Source of the DNA: Geomonas oryzae
GTDB lineage: Bacteria; Desulfobacterota; Desulfuromonadia; Geobacterales; Geobacteraceae
DNA length: 64,000 bases
Assembly (NCBI RefSeq): GCF_004117875.1
Contig: NZ_RAHW01000007.1
Coordinates: 186,001-250,000, forward strand
Direction: 5' to 3'
In this document: piece after piece, positions 1 through 7,661 of the stretch
Layout: each line of letters begins with the position of its first letter
Numbering within the stretch: position 1 is the stretch's first letter
Made by a program: the position numbers and the translations under genes
Notes under the pieces: model-generated
What the model was told of the DNA's origin: nothing
Database searches by the model: none
What the model saw: only the letters and a program-made list of their open reading frames with translations

Positions 1-296
1 AGGGCGGCGGCGTCATGTTTGCCGGTGACGAGATCGACCGCCGCGCCGCGCGCCTGCGCCTGCACCAGGTCGCCCGCGACCCCGGCAAGCAGCTTGGGGT
101 CGGTCTGGGCCTGCTGAAGGTAGCGCTGCTTGATGTTCTGGGCGCCGGTAAGCGCCGCCATCTCGGCGGAATGCTGCAGATCCTCTTCGCTTACGTACAT
201 GTAGCCGATGTCGATGGCAAGACCTGTCACCACGAGGAAGACGACCAGCATGATGGTGACGTAGCTGGTATCCAAGGCTGAATCTTCTCCGGACAC
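1..296 (-). CDS. TadE/TadG-like pilus-assembly family protein, N-terminal part
   Basis: The gene runs off the left edge, so only about 98 N-terminal residues are visible. I start it at a GTG at 296, preceded by GGAG with six bases of spacing. An N-terminal hydrophobic segment (roughly residues 13-32) is followed by AIDIGYMYV and then DLQHSAEMAALTGAQ. This matches the usual start of TadG-like proteins: a membrane anchor, a D-x-G-x-x-Y turn, then a helix with LQ..AD.AALAGA. Such proteins are membrane-anchored and exported and are associated with Flp/Tad pilus secretion or surface attachment. The C-terminal part, which would normally carry the VWA-like or other extracellular region, is outside the window, so the function is inferred from the N-terminal motif alone. 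Confidence 0.6.
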   Translation of the reverse strand, partial: MSGEDSALDTSYVTIMLVVFLVVTGLAIDIGYMYVSEEDLQHSAEMAALTGAQNIKQRYLQQAQTDPKLLAGVAGDLVQAQARGAAVDLVTGKHDAAA

Positions 297-360
297 GGGG
301 ATCTCCAGATGGGGCGGTGTTTTGTTACAGCCGGGTGCGACATAATAGCATCATCACGCG

Positions 361-399
361 AAGAAGGGCCATGCAGAAATTGCATGGCCCTTCTTTTTT
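361..399. terminator. Stem-loop with T-run between TadG-like gene and MFS gene
   Basis: A 15-bp perfect inverted repeat (AAGAAGGGCCATGCA with its complement, 5-base loop) is followed on the plus strand by TTTTTT. It lies just past the 3' end of the minus-strand transporter gene. The T-run is good on the plus strand and weaker on the minus strand (CTTCTT). Confidence 0.6.
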
Positions 400-421
400 A
401 CAACATCAGTTGAAAACCATC

Positions 422-1723
422 CTATGCGGAAACCTTGACGGCGACCTTCTCGCCCGCCACCTCGGCGGCCTCGACCTCGACCGCTTTCTTCTCACGCAGG
501 AAGAAGGTGATCACGGTGCCAAAGGCCAGGCAGGAGCCGGCGAGGATGAAGGATTTGTTCAGGCCGCCCGGCTGGGCGTTCATCATCTCGGAGACGCGAC
601 CCATGACGAGGCCACCCACGCCCCAGGCGCTGAAGAGGACGCCGTAGTTGAGGCCGTAGTTCTTGAAGCCCCAGTAGTCCTTGGCGAAGGAGGGGAACAG
701 GGTCAGGTTGGAGCCGTAGTTGAAGCCGATCAGGGAGGCGAGGAGAACGAGCATCGCGGCGGAGCCGGAGCCGACCACGGGGACCGCGGCGAACATCAGG
801 ATGGCCTGGAAGCCGAGCATGATGGTCAGGGTGGCGCGACGGCCGATCTTGTCGGAGAGGACACCGGCCACCACGCGGCCCGAGGCGTTGCCGATCGCCA
901 TGATGGCTACCGCCACGAAGGCCATGGAGCCCATGCTGTGCTTGGCGAGACCGGCCACGGAGCCGATCACCATGAGGCCGGCGCCGGCGCCGATGAAGAA
1001 GCAGGCCCACAGCATGTAGAACTTGGGCGACTTGAGCATTTCGCTGACGGTCGCGTCGTAACCGGACTTCTTGGCCGGAGCCGCATTCTCCTCACCCTTC
1101 ACTACCGGCTCGGCCGGGACGTAACCTTTGGGCGGGTTCACGAGGGCGAAGGAGAGGCCGCAGACGATGACGGCGAAGCCGGCGGCGAGGATGTACATGG
1201 ACTGCTGGATGCCGTAGGCGCCCAGGAGGTAGCTGGAGAGCGGGGCGATGTAGACCGGTGCCAGACCGAAGCCGGCGACCACGATGCCTGCGATGAGGCC
1301 GGTTTTCTTGGAGGAGAACCACTTGAGAGCCGGCGGGGTGGCGGCGGAGTAGCCGAACCCGAAGCCGGAGCCGGCAAGGACGCCGAAGCCGGTGACCCAG
1401 GCGGCGTAGCTGTTCGAGTAACCCATGAGGGTGAAGCCCGCCCCGACGAGGATGCCGCCGATCAGCGCGGTCTTGGCCGGACCGATCTTGTCCTGGCACT
1501 TGCCCGCGAGGATCATGGAGAAGGCGAACGCGAGACAGCAGAGTGCGTAGGGATCGTTGATGGAGCTCAAGCTCCACTGGAAGGCATCGGGGCCGCCCTT
1601 TTCGATGGACGACTTGATGGCCCCCTTGAAGATACTCCAGGCATACAACACCCCGAGCGCCAGGTTGATTCCGGTTCCGGCGAAGACGACCTGCCAGCCC
1701 TTGTTAGATGATGCTTGTGCCAT
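422..1723 (-). CDS. OFA-family MFS transporter (oxalate/formate antiporter-like)
   Basis: The 433-residue protein is polytopic, with about 12 hydrophobic segments and a hydrophilic centre (about residues 200-230). It has the MFS signature between TM2 and TM3 (GKCQDKIGPAK, about residues 73-83) and a second copy between TM8 and TM9 (GVLSDKIGRRA). The N-terminal GWQVVFAGTGINLALGVLYAWSIF pattern is typical of the oxalate:formate antiporter (OFA) group, whose members move small mono- or dicarboxylates such as formate, oxalate or lactate. The substrate cannot be read from sequence; in an anaerobic respirer uptake of an organic acid is reasonable. The start ATG has a strong upstream GGAGG. It is monocistronic, with an AT-rich leader upstream and a stem-loop downstream. 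Confidence 0.85.
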   Translation of the reverse strand: MAQASSNKGWQVVFAGTGINLALGVLYAWSIFKGAIKSSIEKGGPDAFQWSLSSINDPYALCCLAFAFSMILAGKCQDKIGPAKTALIGGILVGAGFTLMGYSNSYAAWVTGFGVLAGSGFGFGYSAATPPALKWFSSKKTGLIAGIVVAGFGLAPVYIAPLSSYLLGAYGIQQSMYILAAGFAVIVCGLSFALVNPPKGYVPAEPVVKGEENAAPAKKSGYDATVSEMLKSPKFYMLWACFFIGAGAGLMVIGSVAGLAKHSMGSMAFVAVAIMAIGNASGRVVAGVLSDKIGRRATLTIMLGFQAILMFAAVPVVGSGSAAMLVLLASLIGFNYGSNLTLFPSFAKDYWGFKNYGLNYGVLFSAWGVGGLVMGRVSEMMNAQPGGLNKSFILAGSCLAFGTVITFFLREKKAVEVEAAEVAGEKVAVKVSA

Positions 1724-2087
1724 GCCTTTATACCTCCATAGTTGGATTTACGACTCTTGCCACAGACCTTAGCAACCTGCATACCAACGTTTTAAAGTTT
1801 TGTATATTTTTTGCTTGTGCTGTATTTACGGTACTTTACGACGAAGCGCATCGTCCCGGAGCGGTTTTTCATCGCGTCCCCTTTTCGCACAACGGCAAAA
1901 GCGGTTCGCGTCCGTTACCGGCATCGTTTTACCGGTATGATGCGTGATATCAGCAGCTTGGTGCGGAGAGAGCGACCCGGCGGGGCGCTTCGCAAAAATG
2001 CGAAAGGCATGCACCATGTTTTGCAAAATTGAAAATTTTGGCCGATTTGTATAACAGAGAGAGGTGTGCAGTGGGGACGGCGACTGA
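1724..2087. other. Gene-free region upstream of the MFS gene
   Basis: About 360 bases without a supportable gene. The part next to the transporter is AT-rich (TTTTAAAGTTTTGTATATTTTTT around 1789-1811) and probably holds its promoter and leader. Two imperfect direct copies of TACCGGNATNNT occur near 1917-1940. I could not fix a -35/-10 pair or a sigma-54 site. Confidence 0.35.
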
Positions 2088-2124
2088 AGAAAAAGCAAAG
2101 GCCGGCTCCCATGGGGGCCGGCCC
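2088..2124 (-). terminator. Rho-independent terminator of the small gene at 2149-2352
   Basis: The stem GGCCGGCTCCC / GGGGGCCGGCC (2100-2123, three-base loop) is followed on the minus strand by CTTTGCTTTTTC. It lies about 25 bases past the stop of the minus-strand gene. Confidence 0.7.
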
Positions 2125-2148
2125 GCTGCCGTGCGGCGTCTGAAAAGG

Positions 2149-2352
2149 TCAGCAGAACAGTACGTTACCCCTGCGTTCGGGGCCGCGATAGACCCTGCCC
2201 CCCATCCCCCGCACGCTGTCGACGCCGACCTGGACGCACTCGCCGTCACTACGCAGGAAGGAGACGATCGCCGCCTGATCTATCAGCTTCTGGAGTTCCT
2301 CCGCCTTTACCAACCCGCGTCTTTCATCTGCAAACACAACCGGAATCTTCAT
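2149..2352 (-). CDS. Small conserved-looking hypothetical protein (67 aa)
   Basis: I do not recognise a named family. The start is supported by AAGGAGGG seven bases before the ATG, and a good terminator follows, so this is a complete single-gene unit. The protein begins MKIPVVFADERRGLV, has a short helix (KAEELQKLIDQ), a segment rich in Val and Ile (AAIVSFLRSDGECVQVGVDSV) and ends with YRGPERRGNVLFC. The YxGPERR tail resembles motifs at the edges of PilZ-type and other small signalling proteins, but this is too short to assign. No signal peptide or membrane segment is present, so it is probably cytoplasmic. Confidence 0.65.
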   Translation of the reverse strand: MKIPVVFADERRGLVKAEELQKLIDQAAIVSFLRSDGECVQVGVDSVRGMGGRVYRGPERRGNVLFC

Positions 2353-2621
2353 ACCTATCCCTCCTTGAGATACTGGTCAGTCGCGCAAGCATCGTTAAGA
2401 TATCTTAGCAATACCTAAGGCAATGGCAAGAACCCCACAGGCAAAAAAAAACGCCGTGAGTAAGAGCCTTGCCCCCTTTGAGCGTGGGACGCCTCCCGTG
2501 ACCTTTGCCGTGATTTCCTCACTTCTTCCACATTGTCTACACATTCGGGAGGTAGAGTCTTTTCATCTTCGGCAACAACAAAGAGACTCAACACAGAGTG
2601 AAATACAAAAGGAGTGTCGAC

Positions 2622-3113
2622 ATGAAAAGACAAATGAAGCGTCTGGTACTTTTTGCCTGCATTACCGCCACCACCGTCCTCGGAAGCCAGAGCGCCTTTG
2701 CCGGCTATGGCGCCGATGGAGGTGGACGCATGGGCGGATGCGAACAGCAAAAGCACAAGGGGCACGGCGGGATGTTTAGAAAGATGGCCCGCGAGCTCGG
2801 TCTGACCGACGCGCAGAAGCAGCAGGTGCGCACGCTCTTCGAGGCGGAGCGGCAGAAAAACAAACCGACTTTCGAGGCCCTCGGAACCGAGCGCCGCGCG
2901 CTTAGGGACCTCGTGCATTCAGGCAGTGCCGACGAGGGGGCGATCAGAGCCCAGTCCGCCAAGGTCGCCGCGCTGCAGGCCGATCTAGCCGTCGCCCGTG
3001 CAGCGGTCGCGAAGCAAGTCCTGGCCCTTTTGACGCCTGAGCAGGCAGCGAAGTTCAAGGAACTCAAGAAGGGGCGCGGCTTAGGCGGCATGTGCCTCGA
3101 GCAGGAGCGCTAG
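2622..3113 (+). CDS. Spy/CpxP-like (LTXXQ) periplasmic protein
   Basis: I choose ATG 2622 rather than GTG 2598 because AAAAGGAG sits seven bases upstream and the protein then opens with a clean signal peptide (MKRQMKRLVLFACITATTVLGSQSAFA). The mature part (about 138 residues) has a Gly/His-rich start (GGCEQQKHKGHGG), then LGLTDAQKQQVRTLFEAER and, near the end, LLTPEQAAKF. These are two LTxxQ motifs in a helical protein, the pattern of the Spy/CpxP family of periplasmic chaperones and metal-binding stress proteins. The His-rich stretch hints at metal binding. Monocistronic; no regulator lies beside it, although a histidine kinase lies two genes downstream. Confidence 0.8.
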   Translation: MKRQMKRLVLFACITATTVLGSQSAFAGYGADGGGRMGGCEQQKHKGHGGMFRKMARELGLTDAQKQQVRTLFEAERQKNKPTFEALGTERRALRDLVHSGSADEGAIRAQSAKVAALQADLAVARAAVAKQVLALLTPEQAAKFKELKKGRGLGGMCLEQER

Positions 3114-3180
3114 CCCCGGACCAGGGTGCCCGCTCGTGCAACTTCACCCCCGGCGGGAGGGGAGCAAGGGAAGCTCCCCT

Positions 3181-3270
3181 CCCGCCTACTCCCGCCTACT
3201 CCCGCCTACTCCCGCCTACTCCCGCCTACTCCCGCCTACTCCCGCCTACTCCCGCCTACTCCCGCCTACT
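3181..3270. repeat. Minisatellite: nine perfect 10-bp copies
   Basis: CCCGCCTACT is repeated nine times without a mismatch between two genes. Perfect copies suggest recent expansion by replication slippage. Open reading frames across it only reflect its composition. Confidence 0.95.
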
Positions 3271-3312
3271 CCCATCACTCCCATCACTCCCATCACTCCC
3301 ATCACTCCCATC
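3271..3312. repeat. Second minisatellite: CCCATCACT x 4.7
   Basis: Directly joined to the 10-bp array is a 9-bp array of four full CCCATCACT copies and a partial CCCATC. It keeps the CCC...ACT frame of the first unit, so one array may have arisen from the other. Confidence 0.9.
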
Positions 3313-3402
3313 CCCTCCGTGGCCCTTTCATTGCGGCGCCCCGCATTGTGCATTACCCTCCCCTGGCGTAAAATAGGCACTGGTTCAAAGGAGGCCAAAG
3401 TC

Positions 3403-3861
3403 ATGAGAAGACCGACCGTCATTCTTTTATTAGCAGTAGCCCTTCTCTCCGCCTGCGCGACTTACCCGGACCCGCAGCAGCAGCGCCTTCAGGCCATGCC
3501 GCAGCGGTACAGCCAGTTCGATCTCGTCATGGGATGGGAAGTGAAGCCTTCCGACGGCGGGACCGTCGTGCAGGGGATGGTCAAAAACGTCCGTTACTTC
3601 ATGATGCACGGACTGGAGATATGGGTGGCGCCCCTTGACTCAGCCGGAAAGGAGATAACGCGCAACGTGAGCTACATCATTCCGAACGACCTGCCTATTG
3701 ACCGGAGCGCCGATTTCACCGTCAAGCTCCCCGTCCCCGTCACGGCGGGGGAGCGGCTGCGCTTCACCTATAAGTACTTGGGAAGCGACGGCGGCGACGG
3801 CGCCAAGGGTGACGGCACGAACTGGATGCAGAGCTTCGTCACCGTGGTCCCGGCAAGATAG
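3403..3861 (+). CDS. Small lipoprotein, YcfL-like or unknown
   Basis: Start ATG 3403 has AAAGGAGG eight bases upstream. An in-frame extension through the minisatellite is rejected because it lacks a ribosome site. The 152-residue product has a lipoprotein signal, MRRPTVILLLAVALLSAC, with the lipobox LLSAC. The mature part looks like one beta-sandwich: FDLVMGWEVKPSDGGTVVQG, VKNVRYFMMHGLEIWVAPLD, then IDRSADFTVKLPVPV and LRFTYKYLG. This pattern of an intrinsic interaction domain (extracellular 'FxxV.G.V.N....' strands) is seen in several bacterial lipoproteins of unknown role. Attached to a membrane by lipid; function not known. About 50 bases separate it from the histidine kinase, so the two may be co-transcribed. 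Confidence 0.75.
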   Translation: MRRPTVILLLAVALLSACATYPDPQQQRLQAMPQRYSQFDLVMGWEVKPSDGGTVVQGMVKNVRYFMMHGLEIWVAPLDSAGKEITRNVSYIIPNDLPIDRSADFTVKLPVPVTAGERLRFTYKYLGSDGGDGAKGDGTNWMQSFVTVVPAR

Positions 3862-3910
3862 CATATGCCCGCGCGCACTGGCGGCGGCAAGAAACGGCGG
3901 GGCGGACGTC

Positions 3911-5473
3911 ATGAAAGAAAAAGATGACATGGAAATGAAAGCCGCAGGCTCATCCCAGGCATCGACGCCGGAAAGGGACCTGCTCTTCCGTCTGATGGCA
4001 GAGCAGGTAAGGGATTACGCCCTCATCCTTCTGGACGCCAAAGGGGATATCGTCTCCTGGAACAGTGGGGCCCAGCGGATCACCCGGTATCAGGCGGACG
4101 AGGTCCTGGGACGGCACTACTCCCTGCTGCATCCAAAGGAAGAGGTGAAGTCCGGCGCACCACAGCGGGAACTGACGGTCTCGGGGTCGTTGGGGAGTTT
4201 GGAGCTGCAGGGGTGGCGCCTTCGCAAGGACGGCAGCCGCTTCTGGGCCTCCATCGCGCTCACCGTGCTGAAGGACGATACCGGCGTCATTCTGGGCTAC
4301 TCCCTCATCCTCCACGACAACACGGAGCGGCGCGCCTCGGAAGAGGCGATGGCCAAGAGCCGCAACATGCTGGAGCGCCTCTTCGAGACGGCCCCGGACG
4401 CCGTCGTCGTCGTGGACGGCGGCGGGGTGATCCGCAAGGTGAACCAGCAGGCCGAGGTGATCTTCGGCTACATGCGCGAGGAGATGCTCGGACAGCGCAT
4501 CGAGCTCCTAATTCCGAAGCGCTTCCACAAACGCCACCGCCAGCACCTGCGCAACTACTTCGGCGACCCGCGGGCCCGCAAGATGGGGATAGGCCTGGAG
4601 CTCTACGGACGCCACAAAAACGGCGCGGAGATCCCGGTCGACATCATGCTGAACCCGATCGCCGCGCAGGACGCCACCTGGGTGTTCGCCGTCATCCGCG
4701 ACATCACGCTGCAAAAGCAGGGTGAGGCCAAGATCCTGGAACTGAACCTCGCCCTCAGGAACCAGTTGGACCAGCTCGCCGCGACCAACCGGGAGCTGGA
4801 ATCCTTCAGCTACTCGGTCTCCCATGACCTGCGCGCGCCTTTAAGGCACATCATCGGCTTCGTCGACCTGTTGAACGCGAAGGGGGGGGCGAACCTCGAC
4901 GACAAGAGCAGGCACTACCTCAACGTGATCAGCGGCGCCGCCACGAGGATGGGAATGCTGATCGACGACCTGCTCGCCTTCTCCCGCATGGGGCGCAGCG
5001 ACATGATGAAGGGTTGGGTGGACCTGGGTCTTTTGGTGCGGGAGATCGTGGCGGACCTGCAGACGGACGTGCGGGACAGAAAGATCGAATGGGACGTGAC
5101 CGCGCTTCCGGTGGTGCTAGGCGACGCGGCGATGCTGCGGCAGGTGCTTATCAACCTGATCGGCAACGCCGTCAAGTTCACGCGCGGCAAAGAGGTGGCG
5201 AGAATCGCCGTCGGTTCCCTGGAACTGAAAGGGGAAACCGACATCTTCGTGAAGGACAACGGTGTCGGCTTCGACGAGGCATACGCCAACAAGCTGTTCG
5301 GGCTGTTCCAGCGCCTGCACGCCAACGAGGAGTTCGAGGGTACCGGCGTCGGGCTCGCCATCGTCCAGCGCATCGTGCTGAGACACGGAGGACGCGTCTG
5401 GGCCGAAGGGACCGTGGACGGCGGCGCGAGCTTCTGGTTCTCGCTTCCGAAAACACTCCCGCCGTCCGTGTGA
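3911..5473 (+). CDS. PAS-PAS hybrid-less sensor histidine kinase
   Basis: The 520-residue protein starts at ATG 3911; the ribosome site is weak, and ATG 3929 is an alternative. Two PAS domains come first: about 25-145 (DYALILLDAKGDIVSWNSGA ... ILHDNTERR) and about 152-270 (PDAVVVVDGGGVIRKVNQQA ... AVIRDITLQK). A short coiled linker leads to a HisKA domain with SYSVSHDLRAPLRH, phospho-acceptor His305, and an ATP-binding domain with the N box (LINLIGNAVKF, about 413-423), DNGVGF (about 450) and GTGVGLAIV (about 477). The order and the SHDLRAPL box are typical of phytochrome-like cytoplasmic kinases. There is no membrane segment or receiver domain. No response regulator is adjacent, so it is an orphan whose signal is unknown. 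Confidence 0.9.
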   Translation: MKEKDDMEMKAAGSSQASTPERDLLFRLMAEQVRDYALILLDAKGDIVSWNSGAQRITRYQADEVLGRHYSLLHPKEEVKSGAPQRELTVSGSLGSLELQGWRLRKDGSRFWASIALTVLKDDTGVILGYSLILHDNTERRASEEAMAKSRNMLERLFETAPDAVVVVDGGGVIRKVNQQAEVIFGYMREEMLGQRIELLIPKRFHKRHRQHLRNYFGDPRARKMGIGLELYGRHKNGAEIPVDIMLNPIAAQDATWVFAVIRDITLQKQGEAKILELNLALRNQLDQLAATNRELESFSYSVSHDLRAPLRHIIGFVDLLNAKGGANLDDKSRHYLNVISGAATRMGMLIDDLLAFSRMGRSDMMKGWVDLGLLVREIVADLQTDVRDRKIEWDVTALPVVLGDAAMLRQVLINLIGNAVKFTRGKEVARIAVGSLELKGETDIFVKDNGVGFDEAYANKLFGLFQRLHANEEFEGTGVGLAIVQRIVLRHGGRVWAEGTVDGGASFWFSLPKTLPPSV

Positions 5474-5487
5474 CCCCCGGGGGCGCC

Positions 5488-5664
5488 CTACAGCTTGTTC
5501 CTGAGCGTCTCCTTCAGCTCGAGGATGGCAAGGGCCTGCATGTACTCTCCCAGGAAATCGATGTTCTTGAAGGCCACTCCCTCGCCGAAATAATCGTCGA
5601 TCTCGTGGATCGCCTGCTTCATCAGCTTCTGCCCCGGTGTCAACCTTGTCAGATCCGGATTCAT
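5488..5664 (-). CDS. Small hypothetical protein (58 aa)
   Basis: I start at ATG 5664 (GGAG six bases upstream), giving MNPDLTRLTPGQKLM. A longer frame to 5736 has no ribosome site. The product is soluble and helical: MKQAIHEIDDYFGEG, then FLGEYMQALAILELKETL, ending NKL. I do not recognise a family. It faces the histidine kinase gene, with only 14 bases between the two stops and no hairpin I would call a terminator. Confidence 0.55.
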   Translation of the reverse strand: MNPDLTRLTPGQKLMKQAIHEIDDYFGEGVAFKNIDFLGEYMQALAILELKETLRNKL

Positions 5665-5858
5665 GTCTTGCTCCGCGTCGTTGTGACTTGCCTGCACGAT
5701 TAAACATTCTAAATGGGGAGCCAAGAGTGTCAACAACTCCGACGCTCTCCACTCGGAGATTTAGCTTTACCAATGCGCCGCAATCGGGTTACTCTGTCGC
5801 CCCAGAGAACATCACCCGGGCGTCCACGCGCCGCCCCGCAAGCGGAGCACGCCCCGCC

Positions 5859-7031
5859 ATGAAGATCCTGTTCGTTTCCCTGTTCCTGCCGCAGCAAAAC
5901 GCCTACCACGCCGGGGGACGCTACGTCAACGAGTTGCTGCGCCGGCTCTCGGAGCGGCACGAGATCCACCTGGCCACCCGGTTCGAAGAGGGGGAGGAAG
6001 CATCCCTCGCCGAGCTATCCCCCTACTGCGCCCGCATCCATCCCTTCAGCTACCCGCGCATCTCCCGCAGGGGAATTTTCGGCTCACTGCGCCTTGTCGC
6101 CAACTACTTAGCCTTCAGCCGCTTCGCCGACCGGCTCATCCGCACCGGCGACTACGACCTCGTACAGGTCGAATGGGTGGAGACCGCCCTCTTCATCCGG
6201 CGCGGGAAAACCCCGATGGTACTCGATGCCCACGACGTCATCACCAAGCCGGCAAGGCGCGCCTTCGAGCGCTCCAGCGGTGCGGCAAGACTCTGGCATG
6301 CCCTGCGCTGGCGCCTGGTGCGCGGCGTGGAACGCGCCGTCATGTCCCGCTTCGACCGGATCTTCACCATGTCCGAATTCGACCGGCGCTACCTGCTCGA
6401 GCTCGCGCCCTGCTTGAACGTCTCCACCGTTCCCATTCCGGCCGGAATGGACGTGACCGACGTCAGCTATCCGAGGATTCCCGAGCGCCTGCTCTTCCTC
6501 GCCTCGTACCGTTACCGGCCGGTGAACGTGGAGGCTGCGCTCTGGTTCCACTCCCGCGTGCTGCCGCTCGTGCGCCGCGAGTTTCCCGGGGCGGAATTCG
6601 TCATCGCAGGGTACGGCCCCCCCGACGAGCTTTTGCGGCTGCCGGAGACCGATCCCGGCACCAAGGTCACCGGGTTCGTCGAGGACACCGATCCGGTCTA
6701 CAAGAGCGCCTCGGTGTTCGTCGCCCCCATACTCACCGGCGGCGGCATCATCGTTAAAATCCTCGACGCCCTGGCCGCAGGCACCCCGGTGGTCACTACG
6801 AGCATCGGCAACGAGGGGATCAACGCCTCTCCTGGAGTGCATCTTTTGGTGGCTGACACCCCGGAGTCTTTCGCCGACGCGGTGATCGCACTGCTGCGAA
6901 ACGAAGGGGAAAGGGAGCGTCTGGCCCAAAGCGGCCGCGACTTCGTCACGGCAAACTTCAGCATGGAGGCGATTTTGGAGCGCATCGAATCGGCCTACCT
7001 CGAGCTGCGGAAACGGCGCACGTCCCCTTAG
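5859..7031 (+). CDS. GT4-family glycosyltransferase
   Basis: ATG 5859 gives MKILFVSLFLPQQNAYHAGG, the usual N-terminal Rossmann strand plus GG-loop of GT-B enzymes; the frame runs further upstream but lacks this start. A GGAG lies 11 bases upstream. The 390-residue protein has the donor-binding half from about residue 205 (ERLLFLASYRYRPVNVEAAL), then EFVIAGYGPPDELLRL and VTGFVEDTDPVYKSASVFV. The motif APILTGGGIIVKILDALAAG replaces the common E-x7-E motif in the way seen in Stp1/TIGR03087-like transferases. It probably transfers a sugar from a nucleotide donor to a glycan acceptor at the cytoplasmic face. It stands alone, far from the main polysaccharide cluster. Confidence 0.85.
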   Translation: MKILFVSLFLPQQNAYHAGGRYVNELLRRLSERHEIHLATRFEEGEEASLAELSPYCARIHPFSYPRISRRGIFGSLRLVANYLAFSRFADRLIRTGDYDLVQVEWVETALFIRRGKTPMVLDAHDVITKPARRAFERSSGAARLWHALRWRLVRGVERAVMSRFDRIFTMSEFDRRYLLELAPCLNVSTVPIPAGMDVTDVSYPRIPERLLFLASYRYRPVNVEAALWFHSRVLPLVRREFPGAEFVIAGYGPPDELLRLPETDPGTKVTGFVEDTDPVYKSASVFVAPILTGGGIIVKILDALAAGTPVVTTSIGNEGINASPGVHLLVADTPESFADAVIALLRNEGERERLAQSGRDFVTANFSMEAILERIESAYLELRKRRTSP

Positions 7032-7177
7032 CCCTATCCCGGCACGCCAAGCGGCGAAAGCGCCCGGTCAAAGCCCCTTCGAGCCCGACGCGACGCGCAT
7101 GCCCTTGCTTTCTCCCGAGGCGGGACTGCCGGCGACGGGCATGCCTTGCTCCGCTGCCGCCGGAGTCCGAAAAACAG

Positions 7178-7207
7178 TTGCCCCGGCAAGGGGTTGCTTG
7201 CTATAGT
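7178..7207 (+). promoter_or_regulatory. Candidate sigma-70 promoter for the RHH-like gene
   Basis: TTGCCC (7178-7183), an 18-base spacer and TATAGT (7202-7207) lie about 30 bases before the ATG at 7236. The spacing and the -10 hexamer are good; the -35 is partial. Confidence 0.5.
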
Positions 7208-7235
7208 GCCGGGGATTTTTCGCAAAGGAACACCT

Positions 7236-7598
7236 ATGTCCGATATGGAAAACCAGATGGGGCTCTTCGAGGCCGCCCCGGCGCCGGTCCCTCCCCCCGC
7301 TCCGGCCATGCAGGCAGCGCAACCCGCTCCCAAAGCGCCCCGGCAAAGTCCTGCCGCCACGGTACGCGAGGTGCCGGCAAAGTCCCAGCGCCCCAAGAAG
7401 GACGTCGCCCCCGGGCGGAAGAAGGCGCCCGTCTCCAAAGCGGCGCCGAAGGGGGTCTCGGGGCTCGTACCGGAGGGGGACGTGCGCCTTACCGCCAACA
7501 TCCGACAGGACCTGCACCTGAAGCTGAAGATCGCCTCCGCCTACCGCAGAACCACCATCGGCGAGATCCTCGAGGAGCTCATCGAGAAATACGTGTGA
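7236..7598 (+). CDS. Protein with disordered N-terminus and ribbon-helix-helix-like C-terminus
   Basis: 120 residues. AAAGGA precedes the ATG, and a promoter-like pair is visible upstream. Residues 1-80 are rich in Ala, Pro and Lys (low complexity, probably disordered and basic). Residues about 82-120 read VRLTANIRQDLHLKLKIAS, then YRRTTIGEILEELIEKYV. This is the beta-strand, helix, helix pattern of ribbon-helix-helix DNA-binding proteins of the ParG/CopG kind, where the strand residues contact DNA. It could be a plasmid- or chromosome-partition-like accessory or a transcriptional repressor. No ParA or toxin partner is adjacent. About 60 bases before the OmpA-like gene, so the two may share a transcript. 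Confidence 0.7.
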   Translation: MSDMENQMGLFEAAPAPVPPPAPAMQAAQPAPKAPRQSPAATVREVPAKSQRPKKDVAPGRKKAPVSKAAPKGVSGLVPEGDVRLTANIRQDLHLKLKIASAYRRTTIGEILEELIEKYV

Positions 7599-7661
7599 CA
7601 TGGAGCGCGGGAACGCGCCTTGAACATCTTTTTGCAGACAACCATCCACAGAGTGCCACCT

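Noticed and set aside
2029-2418. 129-residue plus-strand frame opposite the small gene at 2149-2352
   Set aside because: No ribosome site, and it crosses the terminator of the minus-strand gene, which itself has a strong ribosome site.
3181-3312. CRISPR or coding sequence in the minisatellites
   Set aside because: Units are directly adjacent, so there are no spacers. Frames through them (PPTPAYSRL-type) lack ribosome sites, and the lipoprotein gene starts further on at 3403.
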